Below, one piece after another: positions 23,998 to 33,372 of a DNA stretch of 64,000 bases. The translations under genes were made by a program, and so were the position numbers. The stretch is from Exiguobacterium undae DSM 14481 (GTDB taxonomy: Bacteria; Bacillota; Bacilli; Exiguobacteriales; Exiguobacteriaceae): assembly GCF_000620805.1 (NCBI RefSeq), contig NZ_KK211187.1, forward strand, positions 2,791,389-2,855,388. Reading direction: 5' to 3'. Within the stretch, counting starts at the first letter, position 1; each line of letters starts with the position of its first letter. The notes beneath the pieces are model-generated. The model was given only the letters and a program-made list of their open reading frames with translations, was not told the DNA's origin and made no database searches.

Positions 23998-25803
23998 TTA
24001 CGGACGATCATTTGGGTGATCTAAGTTCGGACCGCGGTTAGCATCCGGATCGATCGGATAATCGTCTTGTTGTGCTAAATCATTTTCAGGAAGTGCACCC
24101 TTTGGCGTACCATGTGTCGGGTTCACGTTCGTAGAAGATGATGGTTTAGAGGCTTTTGGTGCTTGATCTGGTGTGACATCATCTGCTGCTTTTGATGCTG
24201 CACCTTTTGCTGCTTCTTTTAAGCTCGGCTTTGTTGAAGCAGACGATGTGTTGTTTGATGGCAGGTTCGATGTGTCGATGTCTGCATTTTCTGCTTTTTT
24301 CTGGAGACGATCGAGGTAACGTGATGCGTTATCACGACCACCTAAACCAAACGCCAGTCCGAAAGCAAGTGCGACAGCACCGAGGATCAAGATGAACGCC
24401 GAGTTAACGATTGTTGCTGCTACACCAAGCTGATCAAGTGCCATGAAGACAGCAAGAGCAAGGATGGCATATTTCGCGACGCTTGAAAGAACTTTTAAGT
24501 CTGAGTTCGCGAACAAGCTGTCCATTGTACGTTTCACCAAGTTGCTGATGATGATACCGATTGCCAAGATGACGATTGCCGTCAAGACACTTGGAAGGAA
24601 AGCAAGAACTGCGCGACCCAGGTCAACCATGAAGTCGAGACCAATCAGGTTGAATGCTTCAACGACGAACAAGACGACGATGACGATTTCAACAAGTGAT
24701 CCAACGATCGATGACGGTGATGTCGAAGCATTGTTCGCATCCCAGCTACCGATTTTCAAATGACGTGTTAAGTTGTTGAATCCGAGGCGTGACAAGAGGT
24801 CCGCAACGAATTTCTTGACGAAACGACCGACGTAAAGACCCACAAGAATCAAGACGACGCCGATGATGATGTTTGGAATCATACCAAGAACATCGTTTAG
24901 CATGTTGATGGCTGGTCCTGTGATTCCTTTAATGTTGAGTTGATCCAGTGCCGAAATCGTGATCGGAATTAAGATCAGGATGAAGACGACTGTACCAAGG
25001 ATTGAAGAAAGTGATTTTGTATCTTTTTGTTCGTTTGTACCAATGTTAAAGCGTGAAGCAAATTTGTCTGTCCCGACAGCATGCAGGAAGTTCGTGACGA
25101 TATCGCGAACGATTTTCGCCACGAGGAATCCGACGAAGAAGATGGCTGCTGCAGCGATCAGACGTGGGATGAACCCAAGGAACGATGACAACAATTGACT
25201 GAACGGTTCCGAAACACTTTCAATGTTAAGCGCACCGAGTACACCTGGTAAGAACAGTAACAAGACAAGGTAGAAGACGATTTCGCCTGCAACCTTCGGA
25301 TAGTTTGACAGATCCGTTTGACCTTGAAGCATTTTGTTCGAACGAATTTTTTCATTCGACATCAATTTCGTTCCTGCTTTGACGATGATCATACGGAGAA
25401 CAACCGCGATGACGTACGCAAGAAGAAGAATCAATGCTGCTTGCAAGATATTCGGGATTGCGGCGAGCAATGTGCTCATCGTATCCGCAAGTGGTCCTGC
25501 AATGATGTTCAGGTTCAAGATGTTAAAGACTAAGATTAAGACAAATACCATCAAGACCCAGAAAACAACAGTTCCGATAATTTTTTCAGGCGTCCACTTT
25601 TTCTTTTGTGGTGGCGTACCTTCTTTTTGTGGTGACAGCTTGTTGACGACACCAGATTTTTCTAATGCCTTTTGAATGCCGTTTGCGATCAGCTTCGCAA
25701 TCAGCCACCCGATCAGGAATACGATAAGTGCTCCTAAAATGTTGCCGAGGGATCCTAGAATCCCGTTCAGGTCAAGCGACGTACTGTTCCAAAAGTTGTT
25801 CAT
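23998..25803 (-). CDS. Mechanosensitive-channel-like protein built of repeated TM helices
   Basis: A 601-residue membrane protein made of at least five related units, each a 'pxix(A/G)xxIxxxGxxxxxxvxxxv' helix pair. Examples begin NILGALIVFLIGWLIAKL, NILQAALILLLAYVIAVV, RLIAAAAIFFVGFLVAKI, NIIIGVVLILVGLYVGRF and SVLTAIVILAIGIIISNL. It ends in a pore-like stretch, LGAVALAFGLAFGLGGRD, similar to MscS pore helices, then a ~90-residue disordered Ser/Pro/Asp tail. This fits the conserved-TM-helix (CmpX/MscS-related) family, probably an osmotic or mechanical release channel. The start at 25803 has AAGGAG nine bases upstream; an upstream ATG would read through that site. Confidence 0.85.
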   Translation of the reverse strand: MNNFWNSTSLDLNGILGSLGNILGALIVFLIGWLIAKLIANGIQKALEKSGVVNKLSPQKEGTPPQKKKWTPEKIIGTVVFWVLMVFVLILVFNILNLNIIAGPLADTMSTLLAAIPNILQAALILLLAYVIAVVLRMIIVKAGTKLMSNEKIRSNKMLQGQTDLSNYPKVAGEIVFYLVLLLFLPGVLGALNIESVSEPFSQLLSSFLGFIPRLIAAAAIFFVGFLVAKIVRDIVTNFLHAVGTDKFASRFNIGTNEQKDTKSLSSILGTVVFILILIPITISALDQLNIKGITGPAINMLNDVLGMIPNIIIGVVLILVGLYVGRFVKKFVADLLSRLGFNNLTRHLKIGSWDANNASTSPSSIVGSLVEIVIVVLFVVEAFNLIGLDFMVDLGRAVLAFLPSVLTAIVILAIGIIISNLVKRTMDSLFANSDLKVLSSVAKYAILALAVFMALDQLGVAATIVNSAFILILGAVALAFGLAFGLGGRDNASRYLDRLQKKAENADIDTSNLPSNNTSSASTKPSLKEAAKGAASKAADDVTPDQAPKASKPSSSTNVNPTHGTPKGALPENDLAQQDDYPIDPDANRGPNLDHPNDRP

Positions 25804-25925
25804 CCTGCCACGCTCCTTCATCTCTAAATAAATTAATATATCTCCGACACTTCTTTAATTTCCCCCGCTAAAGAAATTACTAAACCACATTTAACCTGAA
25901 TGTGGGAGTTTGTGAATAGTATTTA

Positions 25926-25962
25926 AAAAAATGGATGATTCTAGTCAGAACCATCCATTTAC
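25926..25962 (-). terminator. Intrinsic terminator of cstB
   Basis: ATGGATGGTTCT and AGAATCATCCAT pair, with a TTTTTTT tail on the minus strand. Confidence 0.8.
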
Positions 25963-25992
25963 AACAAACTATGCATTTTTAGTATTTTACCG

Positions 25993-27399
25993 TCACGATT
26001 CCGTTGCCGTGCGTTGATGCAAAACGGTCTGTATCGCCGCATATCCACCGTCGATATTGATGACGTCTTTGATACCAAGCGATTGCAACACACTGACCGC
26101 CATCCGCGAACGGACGCCCGACGCACAATGGACCGCAACCGGTCGATCTGTCGGGATTTCCTGATGACGTGTTGCAAGCTTCCCGAGCAAAATCCGGTTG
26201 GCTTGCGCATAATGTCCGCCGTCCCATTCCGTTTTGTTCCGGACATCCAGGACAAAGACATCACCCGCTTCTGCCGCTTGCATCGCCTGTTCCGCACTCC
26301 AATCCGGATACTGTTCCGTCAATTGCTCGTCTGAAAGATTCGCGACGTCAATCACTGTTACGAAGCGATCGAGACCAACCGACTGTAAATCCGTCTGGAT
26401 CATCTGAAATTGATCCGGTTCCGTAATGACGGCGATATCGTGGTCAAAATCAAGCAACCAACCTGCCCATGTCACGAACTTCGAGTTGTACGGAATGTTG
26501 AGCGTGCCGGGTACGTGACCGGCAGCAAATGATTTTCCGTCCCGTGTATCCACGACTTGCATCGTTTGAACAAGCTCTGTTAGCTCGGAAGTGTCCGCGG
26601 CACGTGGTGCAGAAAGCGTCGTCGTGTCAGCAATCCCCTCTTTGTTGACCCGTTTCATCATCGCAAAGTAGTTGGGTGGTTCCGGCTGATCCGTCGTCAA
26701 TTCTTTGACGAATGCTGCCTCGTCCTCCATCTGCAATGCCCAGTTCGTCGCTTTTTCGTAGCCGACCGTCGATGTCGGAATCGCACCAAGTGCTTTTCCG
26801 CAGGCACTGCCTGCTCCATGACCCGGCCAGACTTGAACGAAGTCCGGTAACGCTTTGAATCGTTTGAGCGAGTTAAACATCTGCTTCGCTCCGACTGCTG
26901 TCGTCCCTTGAATCCCGGCCGCTTCTTCGAGTAGATCCGGACGCCCGATATCGCCGACGAAGACGAAGTCTCCTGTAAAGATCCCCATCGGCACCGTTTG
27001 ATCACGATCGTATAAGACAAACGAGATATGTTCCGGGGTATGACCCGGGGTATGCATGACTTCAAGTGTCACGTTCCCGACTTTAAAGCTCTCCCCGTCT
27101 TTGACGAGACGCGCATCAATCTCTGAAGCAAAACCATACTTCCAAGAAGCATCGCCTTCATCGGACAGGTAAGCTGTCGTTCCGAGACGTTGCGCGAATT
27201 CGCGTGTCCCGGAGACGAAGTCAGCATGAATGTGTGTTTCCGCCGTCGCCGAAATTCGAAGTCCTTCTTTTTCTGCTTCTTTGAGATACGGTTCGATGTT
27301 TCGTGCCGGATCGATGACAATCGCTTCTCCCGTCTTCTGGCACCCTACCATGTATGAAGCTTGTGCTAATTTTTCATCATAGAAATAGCGTAATAACAT
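25993..27399 (-). CDS. cstB: CstB-type persulfide dioxygenase-sulfurtransferase
   Basis: A 468-residue three-domain enzyme in the order of staphylococcal CstB. The N-terminal metallo-beta-lactamase non-heme Fe(II) persulfide dioxygenase has HIHAD at His56, His58 and Asp60, followed by HTPGHTPEH and TGDFVFVGDIGRPDL. A central rhodanese-like domain without the active Cys follows, then a C-terminal rhodanese with Cys425 in the loop CASGVRS. It oxidises low-molecular persulfide and yields thiosulfate. It is the second gene of a two-gene unit led by a rhodanese with a CstR-type operator, so it belongs to the same regulon as the 12-16.5 kb cluster although 9 kb away. Confidence 0.93.
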   Translation of the reverse strand: MLLRYFYDEKLAQASYMVGCQKTGEAIVIDPARNIEPYLKEAEKEGLRISATAETHIHADFVSGTREFAQRLGTTAYLSDEGDASWKYGFASEIDARLVKDGESFKVGNVTLEVMHTPGHTPEHISFVLYDRDQTVPMGIFTGDFVFVGDIGRPDLLEEAAGIQGTTAVGAKQMFNSLKRFKALPDFVQVWPGHGAGSACGKALGAIPTSTVGYEKATNWALQMEDEAAFVKELTTDQPEPPNYFAMMKRVNKEGIADTTTLSAPRAADTSELTELVQTMQVVDTRDGKSFAAGHVPGTLNIPYNSKFVTWAGWLLDFDHDIAVITEPDQFQMIQTDLQSVGLDRFVTVIDVANLSDEQLTEQYPDWSAEQAMQAAEAGDVFVLDVRNKTEWDGGHYAQANRILLGKLATRHQEIPTDRPVAVHCASGVRSRMAVSVLQSLGIKDVINIDGGYAAIQTVLHQRTATES

Positions 27400-27445
27400 A
27401 ACGATTCCTCCTTTAGTTGAATGGCTGTGCTCGATTGATCCGTTC

Positions 27446-27745
27446 TTAGCGTGTGACGTTTCCTTCCCAGCTCATCATGCCGCCGTCAACGTTTGTCACG
27501 TCAAAACCTGCTTGTTCCAAATACATCGCGGCATTCATGCTGCGTCCGCCGGATAAGCAAATGACATGAAGCGGTCGTGACGGATCCAGTTCGTTGGTCC
27601 GCTCCGTCAGTTCCGACAACGGCACGTTTTTTGCTTGTTTGATATGACCGCCGGCGTATTCATCCGTTTCCCGGACGTCGATCAGTTGGATCGTTTCGTC
27701 TTGTTGCAGTGTTTGTTCCAGTTCATTTGTCGTCATGTTGTTCAT
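27446..27745 (-). CDS. Single-domain rhodanese sulfurtransferase
   Basis: A 99-residue rhodanese with LIDVRETDEY and active-site Cys63 in CLSGGRS. The start at 27745 has AAAGGGGC eight bases upstream; an ATG 36 bases earlier has no such site. It is the first gene of the cstB transcription unit, directly downstream of a CstR-type operator. It probably hands sulfane sulfur to, or takes it from, CstB. Confidence 0.92.
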   Translation of the reverse strand: MNNMTTNELEQTLQQDETIQLIDVRETDEYAGGHIKQAKNVPLSELTERTNELDPSRPLHVICLSGGRSMNAAMYLEQAGFDVTNVDGGMMSWEGNVTR

Positions 27746-27784
27746 GTTGTTTGCCCCTTTGCTACATAAGTTGATGCCCATAAT

Positions 27785-27800
27785 ATACCCCCTACCGTAT
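27785..27800. promoter_or_regulatory. CstR-type operator upstream of the rhodanese-cstB unit
   Basis: ATACC-CCCTAC-CGTAT matches the 16-bp pattern found at three sites near cstR, with one half-site mismatch. It links this locus to the same repressor. Confidence 0.7.
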
Positions 27801-27827
27801 TAAAGAACAAGAAAAAAGATTGCATCA

Positions 27828-27860
27828 AAAAAGACAGCACCCGGATCGGGTACTGTCTGA
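27828..27860 (-). terminator. Intrinsic terminator of the MarR-ABC operon
   Basis: AGACAGTACCCG and CGGGTGCTGTCT pair on the minus strand, followed by TTTTTT. Confidence 0.85.
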
Positions 27861-27930
27861 CGTTTCACTTTTCAGGAGAAGTGGGGTGAAGGATAAGCCT
27901 TTTCCGAGTCCACTTCCTCTGTTTTTCTCC

Positions 27931-29802
27931 TTAGACCACTTCTTTTTCCGAGAACTGACTGTTGTAAAGATCAGCATAAAACCCGCTTGCGGCAAGCAAT
28001 TCTTCGTGTGTTCCCTGCTCGATGACACGTCCCTGATCCATCACTAAAATCAAATCGGCATCTTTGATCGTCGAGAGACGGTGGGCGATGACAAAGCTCG
28101 TCCGTCCTTCCATCAATCGTTTCATCGCTTTTTGAATGAAGATTTCCGTCCGTGTATCGACGCTTGACGTCGCTTCATCGAGAATCATGATGGGCGGATC
28201 GGCGAGGACCGCACGGGCAATCGTCAACAACTGTTTTTGTCCTTGCGAGATGTTCGATGCTTCTTCGTTTAATACGGTGTCATAGCCGTCCGGTAACGTC
28301 CGGATGAAGTGATCGGCGTGAGCCGTTTTTGCTGCTTCGACGATTTCCTCTTCCGTCGCACCGGTTTTTCCGTAGGCGAGATTGTCGCGGATTGTTCCGT
28401 TAAAGAGCCACGTATCTTGCAACACCATTCCGAACGTCGTCCGTAAATCTTCCCGTGACATCTTCCGCGTATCGATGCCGTCGATGCGGATGACACCGTG
28501 GTTGAGTTCATAAAACCGCATCAACAGGTTGATCAGCGTCGTTTTCCCGGCACCGGTCGGACCAACGATCGCAACCGTTTGACCTGGTTTAACGTCGATG
28601 TTCATGTCTTCGATCAACAGTTGCTCGCCGTAACCGAAGTCGACGTGTTCAAACGTAACTGCTCCGTCGGCTTTCGCCAACTGATGCGTCGTCACTTCTT
28701 TGACTTCCTCTTCTTCATCCAACAGTTCAAAGACCCGTTCGGCAGCGGCGACCGTCGATTGGACGATGTTGGCAATGTTCGCCGTCTGGGTGATCGGTTG
28801 CGTGAACTGGCGTGTATAGGTGATGAACGCTTGAATGTCCCCGATCGAGATGCTGCGCTGAGTGACGAGAATCCCCCCGACGACACTGATCAAGACGTAA
28901 CTGATATTGCCGATGAACATCATCATCGGCATGATGATCCCGGAGATGAACTGGGCTTTTCGTCCCGCCTCATACAACTCGTCGTTGACGGCATCAAACT
29001 GTTCAACAGCTTTCCGTTCATGTCCAAACGCCTTAACGACGGGATGACCGGTATACATCTCTTCGACGTGTCCGTTTAATTGTCCGAGCGTCCGTTGTTG
29101 ATCGGCAAAGTATTTTTGCGACCGTTTCAAGATTGGACGAATCGCAAAAATCGACAGCGGCAACGAGACGAGTGAAATCAATGTCAGCAATGGACTGATC
29201 GTCAGCATCATGATTAAAATCCCGACAATCGTCACGATCGATGTGATGAACGACGTCACACTTTGCTGCAACGTACTGCCGATCGTATCGATGTCATTTG
29301 TGACCCGACTGAGCGTCTCCCCGTTCGGACGGCCGTCATAATACTTGAGTGGTAACCGCTCCAGTTTCTGATTGACGTCTTCGCGCAAATCATAGACCGT
29401 TTTTTGGGCGACACTCGACATGATGTATTGCTGGATGTAACTGAACAGACTGCTGATGACATACAGTCCGGCGAGCACTAATAAAATCTGTCCGATTTTC
29501 GTAAAGTCGATTTCCGCACCGGGTACTCCCTGGAACTTGGCATAGGCCCCTTCGAACAGTTCCGTGATCGCCGTTCCCATGATTTTCGGTCCGGCAATCA
29601 TAAAGATGGTACTGAGAATCGCGGCGATGAAGACGGCAATCAGTGCCGTCCGGCGCGGTTTCAGATAGCCGAGCAATCGGCGGAACGTCGCTTTGAAGTT
29701 TTTTGGTTTTTCGCCCATCATCATCATGTTCCCGCCGCCGGGACCACCACCCGGTCCATCTGGAGGACCACCGGCAGGACGTTTTGTTGTACTTGTACTC
29801 AT
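27931..29802 (-). CDS. ABC exporter half-transporter, YfiC-like
   Basis: A 623-residue membrane-ATPase fusion. An N-terminal Gly/Pro/Met-rich tail (residues 9-31) precedes six membrane helices (about 45-330). The nucleotide-binding domain has Walker A GPTGAGKTT, signature ISQGQKQ (variant of LSGGQ) and Walker B MILDEATSSVD. It overlaps the upstream partner gene by four bases (ATGA). The pair resembles heterodimeric exporters such as YfiB/YfiC, LmrCD and BmrCD, which pump drugs or lipids outward. The partner's site has the degenerate catalytic residue, as is usual in such pairs. Controlled by the MarR gene in front. Confidence 0.92.
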   Translation of the reverse strand: MSTSTTKRPAGGPPDGPGGGPGGGNMMMMGEKPKNFKATFRRLLGYLKPRRTALIAVFIAAILSTIFMIAGPKIMGTAITELFEGAYAKFQGVPGAEIDFTKIGQILLVLAGLYVISSLFSYIQQYIMSSVAQKTVYDLREDVNQKLERLPLKYYDGRPNGETLSRVTNDIDTIGSTLQQSVTSFITSIVTIVGILIMMLTISPLLTLISLVSLPLSIFAIRPILKRSQKYFADQQRTLGQLNGHVEEMYTGHPVVKAFGHERKAVEQFDAVNDELYEAGRKAQFISGIIMPMMMFIGNISYVLISVVGGILVTQRSISIGDIQAFITYTRQFTQPITQTANIANIVQSTVAAAERVFELLDEEEEVKEVTTHQLAKADGAVTFEHVDFGYGEQLLIEDMNIDVKPGQTVAIVGPTGAGKTTLINLLMRFYELNHGVIRIDGIDTRKMSREDLRTTFGMVLQDTWLFNGTIRDNLAYGKTGATEEEIVEAAKTAHADHFIRTLPDGYDTVLNEEASNISQGQKQLLTIARAVLADPPIMILDEATSSVDTRTEIFIQKAMKRLMEGRTSFVIAHRLSTIKDADLILVMDQGRVIEQGTHEELLAASGFYADLYNSQFSEKEVV

Positions 29803-31523
29803 GCGATCTCCTCCTCTGACAGTTGGGATTTGACGATTTCTTGATAGACGTCGTTTGTTTCATACAGTTCGTCATGTGTTCCGATTCCGGCAATTTTTCC
29901 TTCTTCGAGAACGATGATCTGATCGGCATCCATGACTGTGCTGACACGCTGGGCAACGATCAAGACGGTTGCGTCCTCGGTTTCCTGCTTCAGGGCTTTG
30001 CGTAAGGTCGCATCCGTTTTAAAATCAAGCGCCGAGAAACTGTCGTCAAAGACATAGATGTCCGGTTTGCGGACAAGCGCCCGGGCAATCGACAGGCGTT
30101 GTTTTTGACCACCGGAGACGTTGGATCCGCCTTGTTCGATAATCGAGTCATACTGATTCGGCATCCGTTCAATGAAATCCGTCGCTTGGGCGACACGCGC
30201 CGCATGTTTGATTTCTTCGTCCGTCGCATCCTCTTTCCCGAAGCGGATGTTGTCCGCGATCGTTCCCGTGAACAACAACGCTTTTTGCGGCACAAAACCG
30301 ATTTTCGAACGTAATTCCTCTTGCGGGACAGCTTGACTGTCGACACCGTTGACTTGAATACTGCCGTTCGTCACGTCATAAAACCGGGGAATCAAATTGA
30401 CGAGCGTTGATTTTCCGGAGCCGGTTCCGCCAATGACGGCCGTAATTTCACCCGGACGCGCTGTAAAGCTGATGTCCGATAAGACCGGAGCTTCGGCTCC
30501 CGGATAACTGAACGTCACCCGGTCAAAGACCAGTGTGCCGCGTTCGCGGTCGGCGGAAGCTGTTCCGGCGTCGACCATCGTCGGCTCCATCTCGAGGACT
30601 TCATTAATCCGTTTCGCCGAGACGGCCGCCCGGGGAATCATGACGAACATGACAGATGCCATGACGAGGGCAAACATGATTTGCATGACGTATTGAATAA
30701 AGGCCATCAAATCTCCAATCTGCATCCCGCCGTTGTTGATCCGGATGCCGCCGAACCAAATGACACCGACGACGGTCAAGTTCATGACAAGCATCATGAC
30801 CGGCATCAAAAAGGCCATGATTTTATTGACTTTGATCGAGACGTCCGTCAAATCGGCATTCGCTTTCGTTAACCGAACCTTTTCTTCCGATTCCCGGTTA
30901 AAGGCCCGGATGACACGAATCCCGGTCAGATTTTCCCGTAAGACGAGATTCAAACGGTCGAGCCGTTTTTGGACTTTTCCAAACAGCGGAACCCCTTTCC
31001 AGAGAATCAACAGAATCGACACAACCAAAACCGGCATCGCGGCGACGATGACGAGTGACAGTTTGGCGTCTTTCGAAACGGCCATGATCAGCCCCCCGAC
31101 AAACATGATCGGCGCACTGACGACCATCCGCAACATCATGATGACGACTTGCTGGACTTGCGTGATATCGTTTGTCGTCCGCGTAATCAAGGACGCCGTT
31201 CCGACTTGATCAAACTCTTGTAGCGTAAAGCGTTCGACGTGGTTAAAGACTTTTCGGCGAATATCGCGTCCAAGTCCCATCGCGGCTTTGGAGGAATAGT
31301 AGCTGGCGGCAATCGCTGCGAGTGCACCAAGTCCGGTAATCCCGAGCATGACGGCACCGATTTTCCAAATGTACGCCGTATCGCCCGTCACAACCCCTTT
31401 ATCGATGATGTCCGCCATCAAGGTCGGTAAATACAAATCGGACATCGATTGGGCGAAGACGAGGATCAAGACGGCGAAGACGGCCCATTTATAGGTCGTC
31501 AGATTTTTGAGTAACTTAATCAT
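29799..31523 (-). CDS. ABC exporter half-transporter, YfiB-like
   Basis: A 574-residue half-transporter: six membrane helices (about 15-310), then an ATPase domain with Walker A GGTGSGKST, signature VSGGQKQRL and Walker B YVFDDSFSALD. The Asp in place of the catalytic Glu after Walker B marks the degenerate site of a heterodimeric exporter. The start at 31523 has GGAGG eight bases upstream; a GTG six bases earlier sits too close to that site. It overlaps the end of the MarR gene by eight bases. Confidence 0.92.
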   Translation of the reverse strand: MIKLLKNLTTYKWAVFAVLILVFAQSMSDLYLPTLMADIIDKGVVTGDTAYIWKIGAVMLGITGLGALAAIAASYYSSKAAMGLGRDIRRKVFNHVERFTLQEFDQVGTASLITRTTNDITQVQQVVIMMLRMVVSAPIMFVGGLIMAVSKDAKLSLVIVAAMPVLVVSILLILWKGVPLFGKVQKRLDRLNLVLRENLTGIRVIRAFNRESEEKVRLTKANADLTDVSIKVNKIMAFLMPVMMLVMNLTVVGVIWFGGIRINNGGMQIGDLMAFIQYVMQIMFALVMASVMFVMIPRAAVSAKRINEVLEMEPTMVDAGTASADRERGTLVFDRVTFSYPGAEAPVLSDISFTARPGEITAVIGGTGSGKSTLVNLIPRFYDVTNGSIQVNGVDSQAVPQEELRSKIGFVPQKALLFTGTIADNIRFGKEDATDEEIKHAARVAQATDFIERMPNQYDSIIEQGGSNVSGGQKQRLSIARALVRKPDIYVFDDSFSALDFKTDATLRKALKQETEDATVLIVAQRVSTVMDADQIIVLEEGKIAGIGTHDELYETNDVYQEIVKSQLSEEEIA

Positions 31524-32004
31524 CTGCACAGCCTCCGTTTCCTGGTGACAAGATGTCTTTTAATCCGTCTGCAATTTGTTCGTGCGTCTTGAGCATCTGT
31601 TCAAAGGCAGCAGGATCAATCTGATCGAGAACCTGTTCAAGCCGTTGTTGCATCCCTGCTTCCTGCCGCTTGATTGCGTCAACGAACTGTCGTCCGTGAT
31701 CACTCAAATTCAGGACGACTTCGCGCCGGTTGTCCGGATTTGTTTCCCGGATCACCCAACCTGATTGAACAAGCCCTTCAATTGATTGACTGAGCGTACT
31801 TTTCGGTAAATGCGTATGTGCGGCAAGTTCCTTTTGAGTAATCGGACGTCTTGGCGCAATCGTCATCAAGCTGTGAAATTGCGGTAAACTCAGTCCATTT
31901 TCCTGCGCCGTCTGATGAGCTGCCCGAACGAGATGCCGTTGGACATTCCAAAAAGATTGCATCATTGCCGTCGAACGGACCGGCTCACGTTGTTCCGTTT
32001 CCAT
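31516..32004 (-). CDS. MarR-family repressor of the ABC exporter operon
   Basis: A 162-residue MarR-type winged-helix regulator. The recognition region is ITQKELAAHTHLPKSTLSQSIEGLVQSG, followed by a wing containing NPDNRREVVLNLSDHG. It heads an operon with two ABC exporter genes, so it probably represses them and itself until a toxic ligand binds. GGAGGTGGAAGG upstream sets the start at 32004. A perfect 7-6-7 palindrome lies 27 bases upstream and is the likely operator. Confidence 0.9.
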   Translation of the reverse strand: METEQREPVRSTAMMQSFWNVQRHLVRAAHQTAQENGLSLPQFHSLMTIAPRRPITQKELAAHTHLPKSTLSQSIEGLVQSGWVIRETNPDNRREVVLNLSDHGRQFVDAIKRQEAGMQQRLEQVLDQIDPAAFEQMLKTHEQIADGLKDILSPGNGGCADD

Positions 32005-32030
32005 CCTTCCACCTCCATGTTCCATTTTGA

Positions 32031-32050
32031 ATCGTTCCATATCGAACGAT
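32031..32050. promoter_or_regulatory. MarR operator palindrome
   Basis: ATCGTTC-N6-GAACGAT is a perfect inverted repeat just upstream of the MarR gene start, next to an AT-rich TATATAAATT stretch suited to a -10 region. Confidence 0.7.
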
Positions 32051-32139
32051 TATCTATATAAATTAAATTACGCCGATTAGTTCAGAATGTCAATCAATAA
32101 ACAATGTGAAAATGCACATAATAACTTCTCAAATCCCAT

Positions 32140-32170
32140 AAAAAAAAGCCCAATCAAAATTGGACTTTCA
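32140..32170 (-). terminator. Intrinsic terminator of the cation efflux gene
   Basis: AGTCCAAT and ATTGGGCT form a stem followed by TTTTTTTT on the minus strand, downstream of the cation diffusion facilitator gene. Confidence 0.8.
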
Positions 32171-32200
32171 AACGATTTTTTTGAAGTTGGAAACAGACAA

Positions 32201-33070
32201 TCATTCCGGCTCGACATGGACATGAATGTCGTACACACCGTACTCATCGGTCAACGTATCCTCGACCTTCGTCGCGATATCATGTGCTTGATGGACGTTT
32301 AACTGGGAGTTGACGAGAATGACGACATCGACGACTTCATTGTTGCCGTAATTCCGACCTTTGATTGATTTAATCCCTTTGACGCCGTCAAGATCATAAA
32401 TCACATCTTCATACATCTTGAGTTTGTGTTCATCAAACCCGTCCGACAGCTCATGAGACGCTTCCGAGAAGATGTCCCACGCAGTCTTACAGATCAAGAA
32501 CCCGACAATGATCGCCGTCACGACATCGAGCCACGGCATCCCGAACTGGGAACCGATGATCCCGACCGTCGTCCCGATACTGACCCAGGCATCGGACAAG
32601 TTATCCTTGGCGGCCGCCATGACTGCCTTGCTGTCGATTTTACGCGACAAGTTCCGATTGTAACGGTAGACGAAGTACATCACGATGGCAGAACCGATCC
32701 CGACATAAGCAGCAATCAAATCCGGCGACTCCTGTTTGCCTTCGAATAACGTTGAAATCGTATCAATCAAGACTTGCAGACCCACTGCCATCATAATGAA
32801 GGAAGCGACCATCGAAGCAATCGTCTCACTTTTCCAGTGGCCGTATTTATGATCGTCGTCTGCCGGACGTCTTGAGATTCGTAATCCGATCAAGACGGCA
32901 ATCGATGCAATGATATCGGTCGTATTGTTCAAGCCGTCTGCCCGTAAGGCAGCGGAATCGGCTGTATAGCCGACAATCAATTTAATGACGGATAAGACAA
33001 TATAGGCAACGATGCTGATGATGGCACCGCGCTCGCCAAGCTTTAAATTATCGTATTTTTGTTGATCCAT
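32201..33070 (-). CDS. Cation diffusion facilitator (metal efflux)
   Basis: A 289-residue CDF transporter with six membrane helices (about 12-205) and a C-terminal cytoplasmic dimerisation domain (about 210-289). The metal site motifs are visible: ALRADGLNNTTD in helix 2 and AKDNLSDAW in helix 5. The NxxxD and DxxxD pattern (Asn/Asp rather than His) is more typical of manganese exporters (MntE-like) than of zinc CDFs. The start at 33070 has GTGGGGG upstream. Confidence 0.88.
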   Translation of the reverse strand: MDQQKYDNLKLGERGAIISIVAYIVLSVIKLIVGYTADSAALRADGLNNTTDIIASIAVLIGLRISRRPADDDHKYGHWKSETIASMVASFIMMAVGLQVLIDTISTLFEGKQESPDLIAAYVGIGSAIVMYFVYRYNRNLSRKIDSKAVMAAAKDNLSDAWVSIGTTVGIIGSQFGMPWLDVVTAIIVGFLICKTAWDIFSEASHELSDGFDEHKLKMYEDVIYDLDGVKGIKSIKGRNYGNNEVVDVVILVNSQLNVHQAHDIATKVEDTLTDEYGVYDIHVHVEPE

Positions 33071-33372
33071 TTGTAGTCGCCCCCACTCGCTCTGTCGATT
33101 AGCAAACCTCATCGTAACAGGTCGAAATCAAGTGGGTCTATAGAAATCATTTTGCTTAAAACTAGTTAATTAACAAAAGACCAATAGTGTTTCCTGAGGG
33201 CAATTCATCTTTTGTTGTTATATGGCGCTTCTTGTGCAATTTGCGCATACTTGATGTCATTCTATCCGCCAACATTTTTGCAAAATTTCTTTGTTGGGCA
33301 ATCATAATTCGTGCATCTTATGCTCGGAATCAGTAGACTAAAGATACACACCAACAACAGGGGGATGAACAC
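33071..33372. other. Intergenic region with no clear element
   Basis: These 302 bases separate the divergent metal-efflux and thioredoxin genes and must carry both promoters. I see no riboswitch, strong palindrome or small gene. The thioredoxin ribosome binding site (GGGGGATG) lies at its right end. Confidence 0.5.
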
